From: Pyropia yezoensis
Taxonomy: Eukaryota > Rhodophyta > Bangiophyceae > Bangiales > Bangiaceae
Length of the DNA stretch: 64,000 nucleotides
Assembly: GCA_009829735.1 (NCBI GenBank)
Contig: CM020619.1
Coordinates: 27,058,063-27,122,062, forward strand
Direction of reading: 5' to 3'
Below are positions 1-11,900 of the stretch, piece by piece (the first letter of the stretch is position 1; every line of letters starts with the position of its first letter). The translations under genes and the position numbers were made by a program. The notes under the pieces were generated by a model. It saw nothing but the letters and a program-made list of their open reading frames with translations, had not been told where the DNA came from and did no database searches.

Positions 1-3000
1 CGGAGCACCCCTTGCTCGTGTTGAACTCGTCCTGGTCGACAAACCAGCACAGCCGTCGGAGGTGGCGGCGGATCCAGGCGTCCCCCCCGCGCACGCGCGC
101 GGTGCCTATGGCCGGGACGACCGCGCCGCCGCCACGGACCTGGCGAAGGAGGCCGCCGGTCAGGTCCCGCGCCACCGAGGCAGCAAAGCGGCCGCGTTGG
201 ATGGCCTTGCGCACACGCGCCGTCCGCAGGTGTCGCGTGGCTTGCGCGCCAAATCGCTGGCCGTACGCGGCCGTGTCGCGACGGGCGGCCCACTCGAGCG
301 TTGCCTGCAGGTGCGCGCCGTCGTCGCCAGTACGCATCGTGCCGTGTGCTGCTGCCAAGTCGACGGGTGGTAGGTTGCCAGCGACGCCGCCTCCGTCACC
401 CGCCGCCGCCGCCACCAGTCCCGCCACCGCCACCGCCACCGGTCCCGCCTCAGTACCGCTGCGTGCCCGCCACTGCTTCCACGCACGAGCCAAAAAGTTA
501 CCGCCGCTGGCCTCCCGAAAGTGGGCGGCACTCAGGCTGTAGCGAAGGCCGGGGACGGGTGCCAGTCGACGACACCCCTTGCGCCGGGGCAGCGCGTCCA
601 CCCGGTTCTGCAGCGGCGCGTCTAGGGTGGTGCCGCTGGCACTGTCGTCCGCCGCGGCAGTGGGGTCCACAAGCCACCGTGCCACCTTTTCCGCCTCGTG
701 ACGGGGCACAGTCCACCGGGACAGGCACGTGCGACGCAGCACACGCCGCACCGAGGTGGCAAGCTGGGTGCGGCGGGCCCGTCGGATGGACGCCTGCGGC
801 CCACGCCGCACGCGCCCGTGGCCACCGCCGGGGCTCGCTGTCTGGTAGGTCCTTGCTTCGGGGGGCGTCGTCCCACCCGCCGCCGCCGGAGCCACCGCCG
901 CCGCATCATCGTCGCTCCCCTCGGGTGACGACCGCCGCGCTTGTCGCTTGGAACGGCCCCCCCCTGTTCCCGCCCCTGCAGCCGGGGCGCCCGCCGCCGC
1001 CCGCTTCCTAGGCCCCCCCGATGGGTGTCCCTCGGGCGTGGTTGCGGCTGCCGCCACCCCGTCCTGGACGCCCGCCCCACGCAGGAGCGCCACGGCCGCC
1101 CGGTTGAGCGCGTCCAAGCCCATGTGACGGGACCCCGCGGCGCGCATCGCGGCTACAGCGGGGCGGGCTGGGAGGTCTGCCGTCGCCACGCGCTCACCCG
1201 GTGCTGCCGACAGCACGGCAGACCGTCCCGGGTCTCCACCGACCATCTGGAGCCACCGGACGCGCGCCAACGGCAGGCCAGCCCGCTCGAGCTGCGTCAT
1301 TACCCGGCCCGGGACGCAAAGCCGTTGCCGCCGCGGTCCCGCGCACGTCCACCGCCGTCCAGCTTCTTGGCCCAGGCCACCGCCCGCGCCTCGGCCTCTG
1401 CGGCCGTGTCGGGTCGAGACAGAAGAAAAGTTACCGACACGCCGTCGGTGGACAGCTGGGAGGCGGCCTGGTTGGCGCGGCCACCGACACAAGCCATGGC
1501 GGCCAGCACCGCTGCACCGCCCATTCGCAGCTCTGGCCATGCCCGAATACTGGGGTGGCCACGCACCCCCCCGCCAGTGGCGACTGAAACTGCCCGGAAC
1601 AGGGCGAGCATCTTTTCCGGCACCAGCGTGCCGTGCCCGTGGAGCACCGCTCGGGCGCCAGGGATGAGGGCGTACGGGCTCCCCACACCCACATTCAGGA
1701 AGTGGAAGAGAAACGGCACGTACGCCCACCAGCGGCGCTTCTTCACAGGCGTTGCTGGAAAGAGGCCCGCCACAGAGGTTGGCATGGCCGCCCGCATGAC
1801 GGCTACCCGTTGCGCCAGCGCCTGGACCAGGTGCTGGGGGACGCCGTCGAGGCCCCGTCGGCCCGGCGTTGCCTTGTCCGCGGTACCTGTGCGGAAGCGC
1901 GCGGCCGCCCACCGCGTCAGCCGCCGCTCCGTGTCCCAGGCAGAGCCGCCCGCTGGAGCAGCCGTGGCAGCGGGGGAGGTGGCCTGCGCGTCCTTGGCCG
2001 CCTTGGCGCCCAGCTTGCGACACGCCGCGTCCACACACCGCCCGGCGTGGGTGGCCACGATGGTGGCGACGGGCTCCCATCGTGCCGTGTTGTTGCTCGC
2101 CGGAAGATACCGGTCGCACGCAGCTGCCGTGACGGCCATCACCTGCGTCAGGGCGTAGGAGAGCGCCTCTGCCAGCAGCGGGTGGCTCGTCGTCACCACA
2201 GAGCGGGCGCGCGCCATCCGCGTGTTGGTCCGCCCCTTGCCACACCCCGCACACACATGGTGCCCGCCTGCAGGGGACTGCCATACACACCCTCGCAGCC
2301 GCAGGCGTAGGCCAACCACAGCCAGACGGGCGTCCAGATTGCGGGCACGGCCCCCGTCCAGTCGGCGTCGTCGGCGGCTGGGTCCGCGACGGTCGACACC
2401 AGGCGCCGCAATGCCACGTCGAGGACGCGGAGCATGAGGAAGCGGAGCTTGGTAGCCGCCCCAGAGAGGTCCTCCAGCTCTGCTTGCAGCGCCGTCTCCA
2501 CCGCCGCGCGCGTGTCGGCGTCGTCCTTGTCGTCCCCAAACACCGCCCTCGCGAGGACGCCTACCGGCACGGTACACGCCCGCGTCTGCCGTCCAGTGCT
2601 CTGAAGCGGGTCCTTGCAGTCGGGGTCGACGCCGCGGTCGTAGGCCGCTGACACGCCCCCACAGTGCCGCTGCACCGGGCAGGCGCCGTCCCCGCTGCTG
2701 TGGCCCCTTCCCAGGCAGTCGCGACACTTGGACGCGGCCGCCGCCGCCGCCGCCGGGACGGCGGCGGCAGCGGCAGCGGCGGCGGCAGCGGCTGCCGGCC
2801 CTGCACCAGCCGGGGCCTTGCAAGAGGTGACCTTGTGCCCGGGCTCGCCACATCCGCTACACTTTTGCGTCCGCCCCTTGCGGGCGGGCGGTGCGTCAGT
2901 GGCAGCCTCGCGCCGGGGCAAGCCCGCGGTGGCCACGCCAATCAGCCCAGCGGCCGTCTTGGCGCGTGCGGCGAGCTTCACCTCGGCCTCGCTTGGCGCC

Positions 3001-3370
3001 GCCCGACCTCCACAGTACACGATGACCGCCTGTGCCGCGTCTGTGCCGCGTCTGTGATGGCCGCGACGAGGTCCTCGCCGGCGCCGTCGAGGGGGCCCGC
3101 CGCCTCCTCATCCTTTGCTGCCTGCTGCAACCCCGCGACGGCGGCAGACCAGTCGGCCGACGAGGCCGCGTCGCCCCCTGGGGGTGCAGACACGCCTTGC
3201 AGGCGGCTCAGATTGGCGGCGAGCACCGCCCGCTTGAGCGTCACCACGTTGCGTTCGTCTTTAGCGTACGCCTGCTCTTGTGTCGGGTCCCACTCCGCGT
3301 CCGAGGTGGTGTCGCCGTCCAGCCCGTCGACGCCAACGTCTTGGTCGCCGCCGTCGTCTTCTTCGTTCAT
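1..3370 (-). pseudogene. Fanzor-like RNA-guided nuclease gene, frame-broken and cut by the window edge
   Basis: Likely a Fanzor protein, a eukaryotic relative of TnpB that in studied members is an omega-RNA-guided RuvC DNA nuclease. The best start is the ATG at 3370, giving an acidic N-terminus (MNEEDDGGDQ). Then come two CCHC-like clusters (CSGCGEPGHKVTSC and CRDCLGRGHSS, about 2700-2880), a CAGCGKG cluster near 2240, and a helical region. STDGVSVTFLL (about 1420-1456) matches the TDGVS motif found just before RuvC-I in Fanzor proteins. GGDPGRSAVLSA (about 1205-1240) is RuvC-I with its Asp-Pro-Gly. YSLSAAHFREASGGNF resembles the following conserved block, and DEFNTSKGCS (2-34) opens the zinc-ribbon/RuvC-III region, the rest lying outside. 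The frame shifts by +2 at about 3031-3052, 2251-2256 and 1303-1312; between breaks it is open, the last stretch for 433 codons to the edge. Family call is by motif recognition only. Function would need an intact allele or an assembly error. Confidence 0.78.
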
Positions 3371-5602
3371 CGTGAATCCGGGGCGGGGGGGGGGGGGGGG
3401 AGGGGGGGGGGGGGGGGTTGGAGGCGGATGAGCGGGTTGTGTGTGTGGGAATGACTGTGAGGAGGGTGGGTGGGTGGGATTGTCGACGGTGGCTGACGGG
3501 GTTAGCAAAGGTGGGGAACCTCGGGGCACCACATACCGCCCTATTTATCGTCTGGCAAGGCACCATCCGGGCCGGGGTCCTCACTCGATGCCGAACGCGT
3601 GCTGTAGACGCTGGCGATGGGCCGCACGGGCCGTCAGGAGGCCGGCGGACCGGGTCCTCACAACCCCCCGCCCCCCCCCCACCCCCCCGCCCCACCCGCC
3701 CGCCCCCCCGCCCCCCCCCCTCCCCCACCCGCCGCCCGCCCCCCGCCACCCCCCAACCGACGCTACCTCTCGGGCAGGGGGCAGAGCGGAGGATGCTCGC
3801 ACCGCCACGTGCCCCTGTGGGCTGTCGCGTGGCCTCAGCTCGCTGCCCCGAAAATGAAAGGTCCTTCTCATCTCCACGGCACCCGTGGCCGACGGTGGCT
3901 GCCGTGAGAGTGTCCTGTGGCGCGGCGGCGGTGGTGGTGGAGGGGCTCGCAATGGCGGTGGTGGGGCTGGCGGTGGTGGTGTGGCGGCGGCGGGGGTGGT
4001 GATGGCGTTGGCGGCCCAATTGCAGACCGCGCACAGACGCTGTGCTCATGGCAGCCGCCAGTAGCACGACGGTGGGTGCGGACGGAGTGCACCGCATGCA
4101 CTGTGGCATTTGAGCCGACTGACACGCCAGCATCCGTGCGGCTCGCCAAACCATGGCGAGCGAGCGCCCCCCCCCCCCCCCCTCCCCCCCCCGCTCCCCC
4201 CCCCCCCCCCCCTCCCCCCCCCCCTCCCGACGGCACGTATTGGGAGAGTGACCGCCACCGTGCTGTGGGGCAATAGCAACACTGCAATTGAACCCACCCT
4301 CGGCACTGCCTGCTCGCCACGGTGCATGTGGAGCGGCGTGCCGGGACGCGGGCACCCAGCCTTTTGGTGCTTCCGGTAGGCCCCGTCCGTTTGCAATGCA
4401 CTACGAGCACCGTTTGGGAAAAATGTCATCCTGGACGTCTTGGTGGGGGGGGAGGGGGGGCAGTCGTGTACCTCAAACCCACCGCCACAGACGGCATTGC
4501 CATGCTGCGAGCTCACCGCGCGGTGCATCCAAATGGCCTGTCACCAGCACACGACACCGCGCGGGCCGCGTGGACCTACGGCTCTCGTCAGACCCGGGGG
4601 GCGCAGAGGGAAGCGACTGACCTGACCTGCCTGTGGCTGAACGTGCGGCCGACGGATGAGAGCACCCATCCCCGGACACCCACATCACCGTCCAATTCAA
4701 CATCATCTCGCGCCGCCGCCCAAATCCCCTCCCCTCCCGTTTGATCGGCGTCGGTGTCAGCCGGTGATCGGGCTCCTCGGAAATCGAAGTTCAATTCGTT
4801 CCCCCTCCCACGCCCCTCGCCCTCTCTTTATGGTTTCCCCCCCACTCCCACCTGACTTTCTTCTGTGGGCGTGCTCGAGCGCATTCGAGCCTGCCCCCAG
4901 GGATGTCCTCCTGCCCACCAAAGGGTAGCTATGCAAGAAAATTATGTGAACCGTGCGAAATGCCCATACCCGGGCTAGAGCGCGTGGCGTTCATCACTAG
5001 AGGTGCGCGCGCCCATTGAGGGGTCGATTAGATGTCTAATGATCTGTGGAGCTTTTAATGAGCGAATGGTGGGTCCTGCGTGTGTCCGAGTCATTTTTGT
5101 GACACTGAGTGGTGGGTTTAATGACCCGAATTTTCATCGCAGACCAAGCCACCACCTGCTGAGCAGTGGCGCGTCACCGCCCTGGTGATGTGCGCCTTGT
5201 GGGCTGTTTGAGAGGCAGTGACGCACGAGTGCGTGTGTGAGTGTTTGAGGGGCAGTGAGGCGTGAGTGAGGCGTGAGAGCCAGTCCCTTGGCGGCAGGAG
5301 GGTGCGGGGGGGGGGGGGGGCCAAGTCCCTTGGCGGCAGCCCACACCATCGCCGACGAGGTCAAACGATCGAATCGACCAGACGACGAGGCCATCACATG
5401 TCTGGCAACGGCACCGCACCCGACTCGTATATGGTGAACAGGCAAGTTCAACTTCTCGCCCCCCACGACCCCCCTTTCCCTCATGAAAGTAGTCAATTTG
5501 CCGAAAAGAAATTAGCAAGTACCAAAGCATCAAAATCATGACGCAATCGGAAAACAGATATTCACGCGTCGACACATAGCAATCTCGACAAAGATCCGAA
5601 GA
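3371..5602. other. intergenic, G/C homopolymer-rich
   Basis: No supportable gene. The stretch holds long G runs (about 3375-3417), C-rich tracts (about 3664-3760 and 4167-4228), and a direct repeat of cagtcccttggcggcag-like sequence near 5280-5338. Open frames here are Pro/Gly/Arg homopolymers on both strands. From about 4700 to 5600 composition becomes more balanced, with no recognisable feature. The Fanzor-like gene's promoter would lie just right of 3370, but no defined element is visible. Confidence 0.6.
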
Positions 5603-5978
5603 GCGTTATGTACATAACGCCCTACGGTCCATCTGACAAGCCACGACTCCCAGATTCTCCATTGGCTCACCTGTCGCGTTATGTACATAACGCGACACGG
5701 TCAGCTCTGGCGAACTACCACGACAAACATCACAAGAGCGTTATGTACATAACGCGCCACGGTCTGTCTACCGTACCACACCTACCAGGTTCTCAAAAAG
5801 GCTCACCTCACGCGTTATGTACATAACGCCACACGGTCAGCCTCGGCAATCTGACGGGACGATGCCAAGTGCTCGCCAGACGCGTTATGTACATAACGCG
5901 ACTCGGTCTGCCTTGTCCCAGTCCCGGCCAACATCCGACCATGGAACCTACCCATCTGTTGCGTTATGCACACAATAT
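5603..5978. repeat. array of six 18-bp palindromes
   Basis: Five perfect copies of the dyad GCGTTATGTACATAACGC lie at 5603-5620, 5676-5693, 5738-5755, 5812-5829 and 5882-5899; a decayed sixth is at 5961-5978. Start-to-start spacing is 73, 62, 74, 70 and 79 bp, about 7-7.5 helical turns. A short CGGTC-type box follows most dyads three to four bases on, while the intervening sequence differs. The array overlaps the 3' tail of the antisense helicase frame, whose terminal TAA (5815-5817) lies inside the fourth dyad. As RNA each unit would form a 9-bp hairpin with no loop, so a protein-binding dyad in DNA is more likely than an RNA hairpin. Function unknown. Confidence 0.9.
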
Positions 5979-8900
5979 GGCATGAGTCAAGACTGATGGT
6001 GGTACCATGGGCCCTGTCGGGAGCCACAATGTTGATGTGCTCGCGGCCCGGTCGATCTGGACGGCTCCACCTATGGCGGACGTTGTCCCACCAACTCTTC
6101 CACACACCCCCAGAGCTTGAAAGGTAGTCCATGTCACCAATCACTTGGAGATGGCTCTGTGCCCGCGACATCATGACGTTCACGCGCCGCTCGTCGGACA
6201 AAAAGTCGGTGCTCCCGCCGGGTGGCGCCCCAGGCTCTGACCGCACGAGGGAGAGTATGACACAGTCCACAGAAGCGCCTTGGCAGCCATCCACGGTGGA
6301 CACCCTGACGTCGGCACATGGTCTGCGGGGCAGCCGCCTGCTGTCTCTCACCGACTGCACCGCTTCATTCAGCTTGTTTCGCTGCGCAGTGTACGGGGTG
6401 ATGAGCATCACCTTCAGCTTGGTAGCCCCGCTGGACGTCGCCCACGCCAGCAGTAGATCCGTAAGAGCCATCTCGACCAACCGAAGCTCTGCAACGTTGA
6501 TCAGGCTCTTGTTGTTGGAGGTGGTGGAACCCGACTTGTGCGCCCGATCGTTGGCCGGCAGGCGGGAAGTGTCTGTCACTTACAACCCTCCAAAGCGAAC
6601 ACGCCGACTCGGATGGTTTAGCCACGCGGGTGTTCCAAACCCCTCATGGCGGGCCTTGGGCCCGCGCCTGTCCGACCATACGCCAATGTGCCGGTAAAAG
6701 ACTTCTCGGAGGAGGGACCATAACAGCGGCCTCATGCGGTACTGCACGGAGAGGATGACGCAAGCGGACAGAAACCTGGTGAGCCGCTCAAAAACGCTTG
6801 ATGTCATCGGCCGTGCGTCGCCTCTGTACTCCATGCCGGCGCTCGGCCTCAGCTGGGCATTGTCGCCAACAAGGTCAACGCACTTGGTCCGCTCTGCCGG
6901 ATGACCGTCCTCTTTTTCGTCTGACGAGCGACCCGCACGCCCCGCCCGCTTAGCGCGAACAATGGCGGCGACAGACGCAGGGACGCTTGTTGCCGCACCC
7001 TCGTCAATGATAATGGCGTCAAAGCCTTGACCCCCCACGAGCGCCCCCGTCGACGTTGACGTTGTTGTGACAATGACGGACGCGCCGCCCACGATGCGCT
7101 TGCGGAGCTCCCGTTCCGCACGCTGCTGGCAACGCAAGGCAGCCTCCAGGGCTTGCTCCGCATCGGCACATTCCTCGAGGAGGATTTGTGACCCACCTGC
7201 GCCCGGCTCTGCACCCTGGGCGCGTGAACGATCCACACGACGGCCCACATCGGCCACCCGTGCCCTTGCCCGTTACACCGCGGCTGTCACGGACGGGTAG
7301 GCGACAGGAAGGAGCTCGTCCACCACGGCGTCAATTTGCGCTGTCTTGGGACGGTGGCCGTCCGGAGGGGGTTGACCCACACGGAGGAGCGTCACGGCAT
7401 CGGGTTTCGCGACGCCGTGTCGACTGGCAGCCCCCGACGGACAGAACAACTCGTGCACTGCGTCCAACAGCTCGTCGCACGCCGTGTTGGTGCGCGACGT
7501 CAGCAGGACCCGCCCGTCTGGCAGGGTCCCAAGTACCATGTCCACCATGGAGACAATGGCGCGTGTCTTGCCCGTCCCGGGGGGGCCCGTCACCAGCTGC
7601 ACGTCACACTCGTCCGACAACAGCCCCTGGCGCATGCAATCGACTGCGCGCCACTGGAACTCGTCCAGGTGGGCGTAGCGTGGAGGAGCACTCTGCAGGG
7701 GGGGAGGCCCCGGTGCCGGTACAGGTACCACCTGCTGTCCCCCGTGCGGAGGCGTTGCGTGGATGGCGAGTGCCCTCTGCATGACTGGCGGAAGAAGGTC
7801 CCAGTGGCCGAGGCCGCCAAACTCGCGGCTGTCCGACAGGACACTATGAGACAGGGTGACGACCACATTTGCCGTCCGGCGATGGAGCATACGCCGCACG
7901 TCTGAACGACGCACCGCAAACCACCACCGCCGGGGGGGACCGGATGCGCCACCGTGGCGCGCCCTGCCGGCGTCATCGGCCTGCTTGTCCAGCCTCGGGC
8001 CAGGCGTCTTGTCCACCCACCACTGGCCTGCCCCAGCGGGCGGTGGGCCACCAACCCCCCCGCCAGGTTGCCCCTCCTTGTCCTCGCAGCGGCCAATAAA
8101 CATGGCGTCCACGGGGGTGCTGCACACTGAGCCGACGGGTTCCGGTACTCAAAAGGCACACAAATCACCCGGGGTGGCGTCTGTGGGGTCCACTTGACAC
8201 TCTCTTCCGCGGTCCTAGTGGCGGCGGTGGTGGCGCCCAGCGGATCCCCCGGTAGGGCGGCCGCCTCCACCGGGGGGACCACCCCGGGGGGCGGGCATAC
8301 GCACGAGCACGTTGCACATGCGACACGCCCGCGGGTCGTCCAGGATGGAGCCACCCACCTGCGGCGACGACAGGGTGATGGGCGCGTCGATGCGAGCCAC
8401 GCCAAAGCGGGAGCACAATGACGATGTGGTCACGCGCCCACTGCGTCGGCCGCCGCCGCCATGGCCCTTGCTGCTGCCTTCGATAGACTGCGCCACCGCC
8501 TCTGTACCGCGGGCGGCGAGCTGGCACAAGGTGGCGACAACGATGGCCTGGCAGTGGCCCCCAGGTCCTCTTGCGTACAACGAGGACGGGCGCAGGTGGG
8601 TTGGGACATCCTTCCACCCCGACTCGGACGTACAGAGCGTCAACTGACCGAGCGCCACCCGGTCACCATCCGCGCCACCCAGCGTGGGAGGACTGGCCTC
8701 GGTGGCACCCCCCCCCGCCGCCGCCGCCGCCGCGGGCAGAGGTGCAGCAGTGGGAGACGCGTCCCCCCCACCAGCCGGGGAACCAATACAAGAGCCTTCT
8801 ACGCCGGCAGTCTCCCCTCCAACAACAGTCGCGCCCGCGCCTGCAAATGCAGGCAAAGCAGGAGAGGGCTCCTCCCCCCGAGCCACTGCCGTGTTCACAG

Positions 8901-11900
8901 CAGCCACCCCCGCGGTGTCGGTTGCTGCAGCAGTACCAAGTTCAGCAGGTGCACCTCCGCCAACACCCGCGTCGGCCACGGCCGCCGTGCCCGCAGGAGC
9001 CCCACCAACGCCTGGAGCACCCACAGCCACAGCATCCACCGCGCCTGTTGCTATACCCGCCGCCGATGGAGCATCGGGAGCAGCAGCGGTAACAGCAACC
9101 TCGGGCGTAGAGGGCCCGCCTGGGACGGCAGCCGTCGCGGAGGAGGTGGCAGCTACCGTCGCGACAGAGGTGGCAGCACTCTGAGCTACTGCCACATGGG
9201 CGGCCGCCCCAGTGGCGGAGGACGTCCGCCGCTGCCCGACCAGTTGGCCGGCCCGGACCACCCGGGCCACACTGACGACAGTCACGTCATCGTTCTCTGC
9301 GTCATTCCAGTCATCGTCGTCGTCAATGAACACAATGACGCTGCAGGGTTCCGCATTGTAGACAGGGGAAACTGCCTGCGCAGCCAACACATTGTCTGGG
9401 ACCGCCACTGCGGGTAGGTAGCACACAAACTCGACTTCGTTCCCCGCGTCGTCGCCAATGGAAAAGGCGTCTGGGTCACCTGGTGGGCTCGCCCTGTCCA
9501 CGCCGGGCGTTGCGGGTGGCGGTCCATCGTCCTCGGCTCCTGAGCCGGCACCCGCCCCAGCGGCAGCTGCTGCACCCGCCCCAGCGGCAGCCGCCGCAAC
9601 CGCACCAGCACCGGCGGCAGCTGCTGCTGCACTCACACCCGCCTCTGCGTCGTCTGGCGCAGCATACCCGCTCAGTACTTCGTCGATGCGCTGACGTAGT
9701 CGTACGACCAGGGGGCTGGCCCGCTTGCCAGGCCTGGCCGGCGGACAGAGCGCACCCTTCAGCGCGTGGAGGGCCCCCGAACAGGTCGTACCACCGATTT
9801 TTCCGACCCAGGGCCGCAGGCCCAACGGCGACGCCAACCAATCCGACGTTGAATGGGCCAACACACGCCGAGATGCCCACACGGCAACCGCAAGAGGCAT
9901 CCGCACCAGGTTATGGACAGCCGCGAAGTACAACCAGTTGTATAGTGACCGGTCCGCCTCCACGTGCCCGATAAGAACCTCCCAAATCCACGGGAGTGCC
10001 TCCATCCACTCCTTGACAACGGGAGCCAGGTTTGCCACGTCTATGATATCAAATTGCGTGCAGAACTGCTTGTGCTCGGAGAGTAGGATGAGGCACGAGA
10101 CCAAGGCCCTTTGGACGACACCCCGTGTGCGCTTCACGTCTCGGTGGATGTCCAGCCGCATGAGCAGGTGCAAGACACGGGCGAGCGCTCCGCTCGCCCA
10201 AAGCTCAACCGACTCGCGGGGTGAGTCCGCAGGCGGGCGCCCCGCGCCCACGTCCACCAACACTTGCCGGCTGCTCCGCACAAATGCCGTACATACGGCA
10301 AACTGCTGCAGGGGGACACCGTCCCAGGCACGATCTTCCCCGCGAGCGCGCACCGAGACGTCCAGCAAGTGCAGGGCGTTTTCGATGACGCGCAGGGCGT
10401 CAAAACGCCGTGGGGAGCCACCCGACGACACACCCGGGGCAGGAGCGCTGGTGGTCTCGCGGGCGGACACAGCGCGCCACGCGGGAGCGCTGGTGGTCTC
10501 GCGGGCGGACACTGCGCGCCACCCCTCATCGGACGGGACGGGTGCACACCCATCCAACAGGTCCGTGATGGACCACGAATCAGCCCAACCGCCCCCCCGC
10601 TCAGCCACACCGGACAGGCAGCGTATGACCTGCCGGGCGTTCCGTCGGAAGTGTGGACTGGGGGCTACCAGCCACCCGACGCCAGTGTTTGAAGCTGTCA
10701 CACTCGCAACACGTGAAAACAGGGCCGCAGCCGGCGCGACAGCAGTAGCAGCACCCGGAGAGCCAAGGACGGACGAAAACAGCAACGCCGTCATGTCGCA
10801 TATGACGGTTTTCCATGCGTCTACCTCTTTAAAGGCGACGAAGAAGTTTGTCGGCAACATTGCCAACGACCCGGGCATGGACATCAACAGGGCCACGTCG
10901 TCGGGGCTGCCTGCGCCTTCCGGGATAAGCTTGCCGTCGCCATGACCCCGCCCCAGGGCGGAAAGGCTGCGGCCAGACTCGACCAAATGCGACCACAGGC
11001 GGGTGTGTAGATTCAACGGCTGTGGCTGCGGCACCGCAGCACCTCCCTTGCCCGCCAGCACCGCTCGTAGGACGATGGTAGTGTCTGCGCTACACGTGCT
11101 CAGTAGGAACCTCTGGGCCTCGGGGGGCCAGACACCCAGGGACCAGGCGGTGCAAAAAAAGGTCACTTGGTGCGGCCAGGAGGGAGAATCGGCCAGCGAC
11201 CCGTGATCGTGCAACAGTTTTGAGCAGGCGGCGCCGACGGCAGCGACCATCTCGCGGCTGAAGTCGGCGAGCTCCGGACCACCCCCACTGCCAGCGTCTG
11301 CTGCACGCGCACCTTGCGCGGGAAGCGTCGCCGGCGGCGCGTCCGCCCCAGGTCGACGACCGGCCGCGCGGGGGGGGGTCAGCGCCAAAAACCGGGGAGA
11401 CGGCGCCGCAGCCGGACCCGCGGGGCCACCAGGACCACCGGGCGCGGTGAGACGCGCAGCCGGACCCGTGGGGCCACCAGGACCACCAGGCACGGTGAGA
11501 CGCAGCCGCTTTTGCCCCGACCCGCTGGTGATCATCATCCGGGTGGGCGCTGCCGCCATCGCCGCCGCCGCCCGAAAAGACAGGTCGTCGATTGCCTTTC
11601 GTGCCCGCCACACGCTCGGAACCATGATCGGGATGACAAACATGTCCACGAGTGCCTCGAGGTTGGCGCGCGGCAGGTTGGCCAAGCCCGGGCCGCGAAG
11701 GGCGTGCCTCACAGTGGTTGCCATCTCACGTACCACGACCGGGTCACTCGCGTGCGGCTGGTACAGACGGGACAGGTGGGCAACAGCGGCTTTGGAAACC
11801 CGTACACCCGGGTCGCAACGAAGAAGGGCCGACGTTGTCTGGATGAAACACAAGGCGTCGGCCTAGGACGTCGCCTGCGGGCCCATGCGAGCAAAGAGGG

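Noticed and set aside
5603..5978. CRISPR array
   Set aside because: Repeats are perfect 18-bp palindromes with unequal 44-61 bp spacers, in clearly eukaryotic DNA, with no cas genes. Better described as a dyad array.
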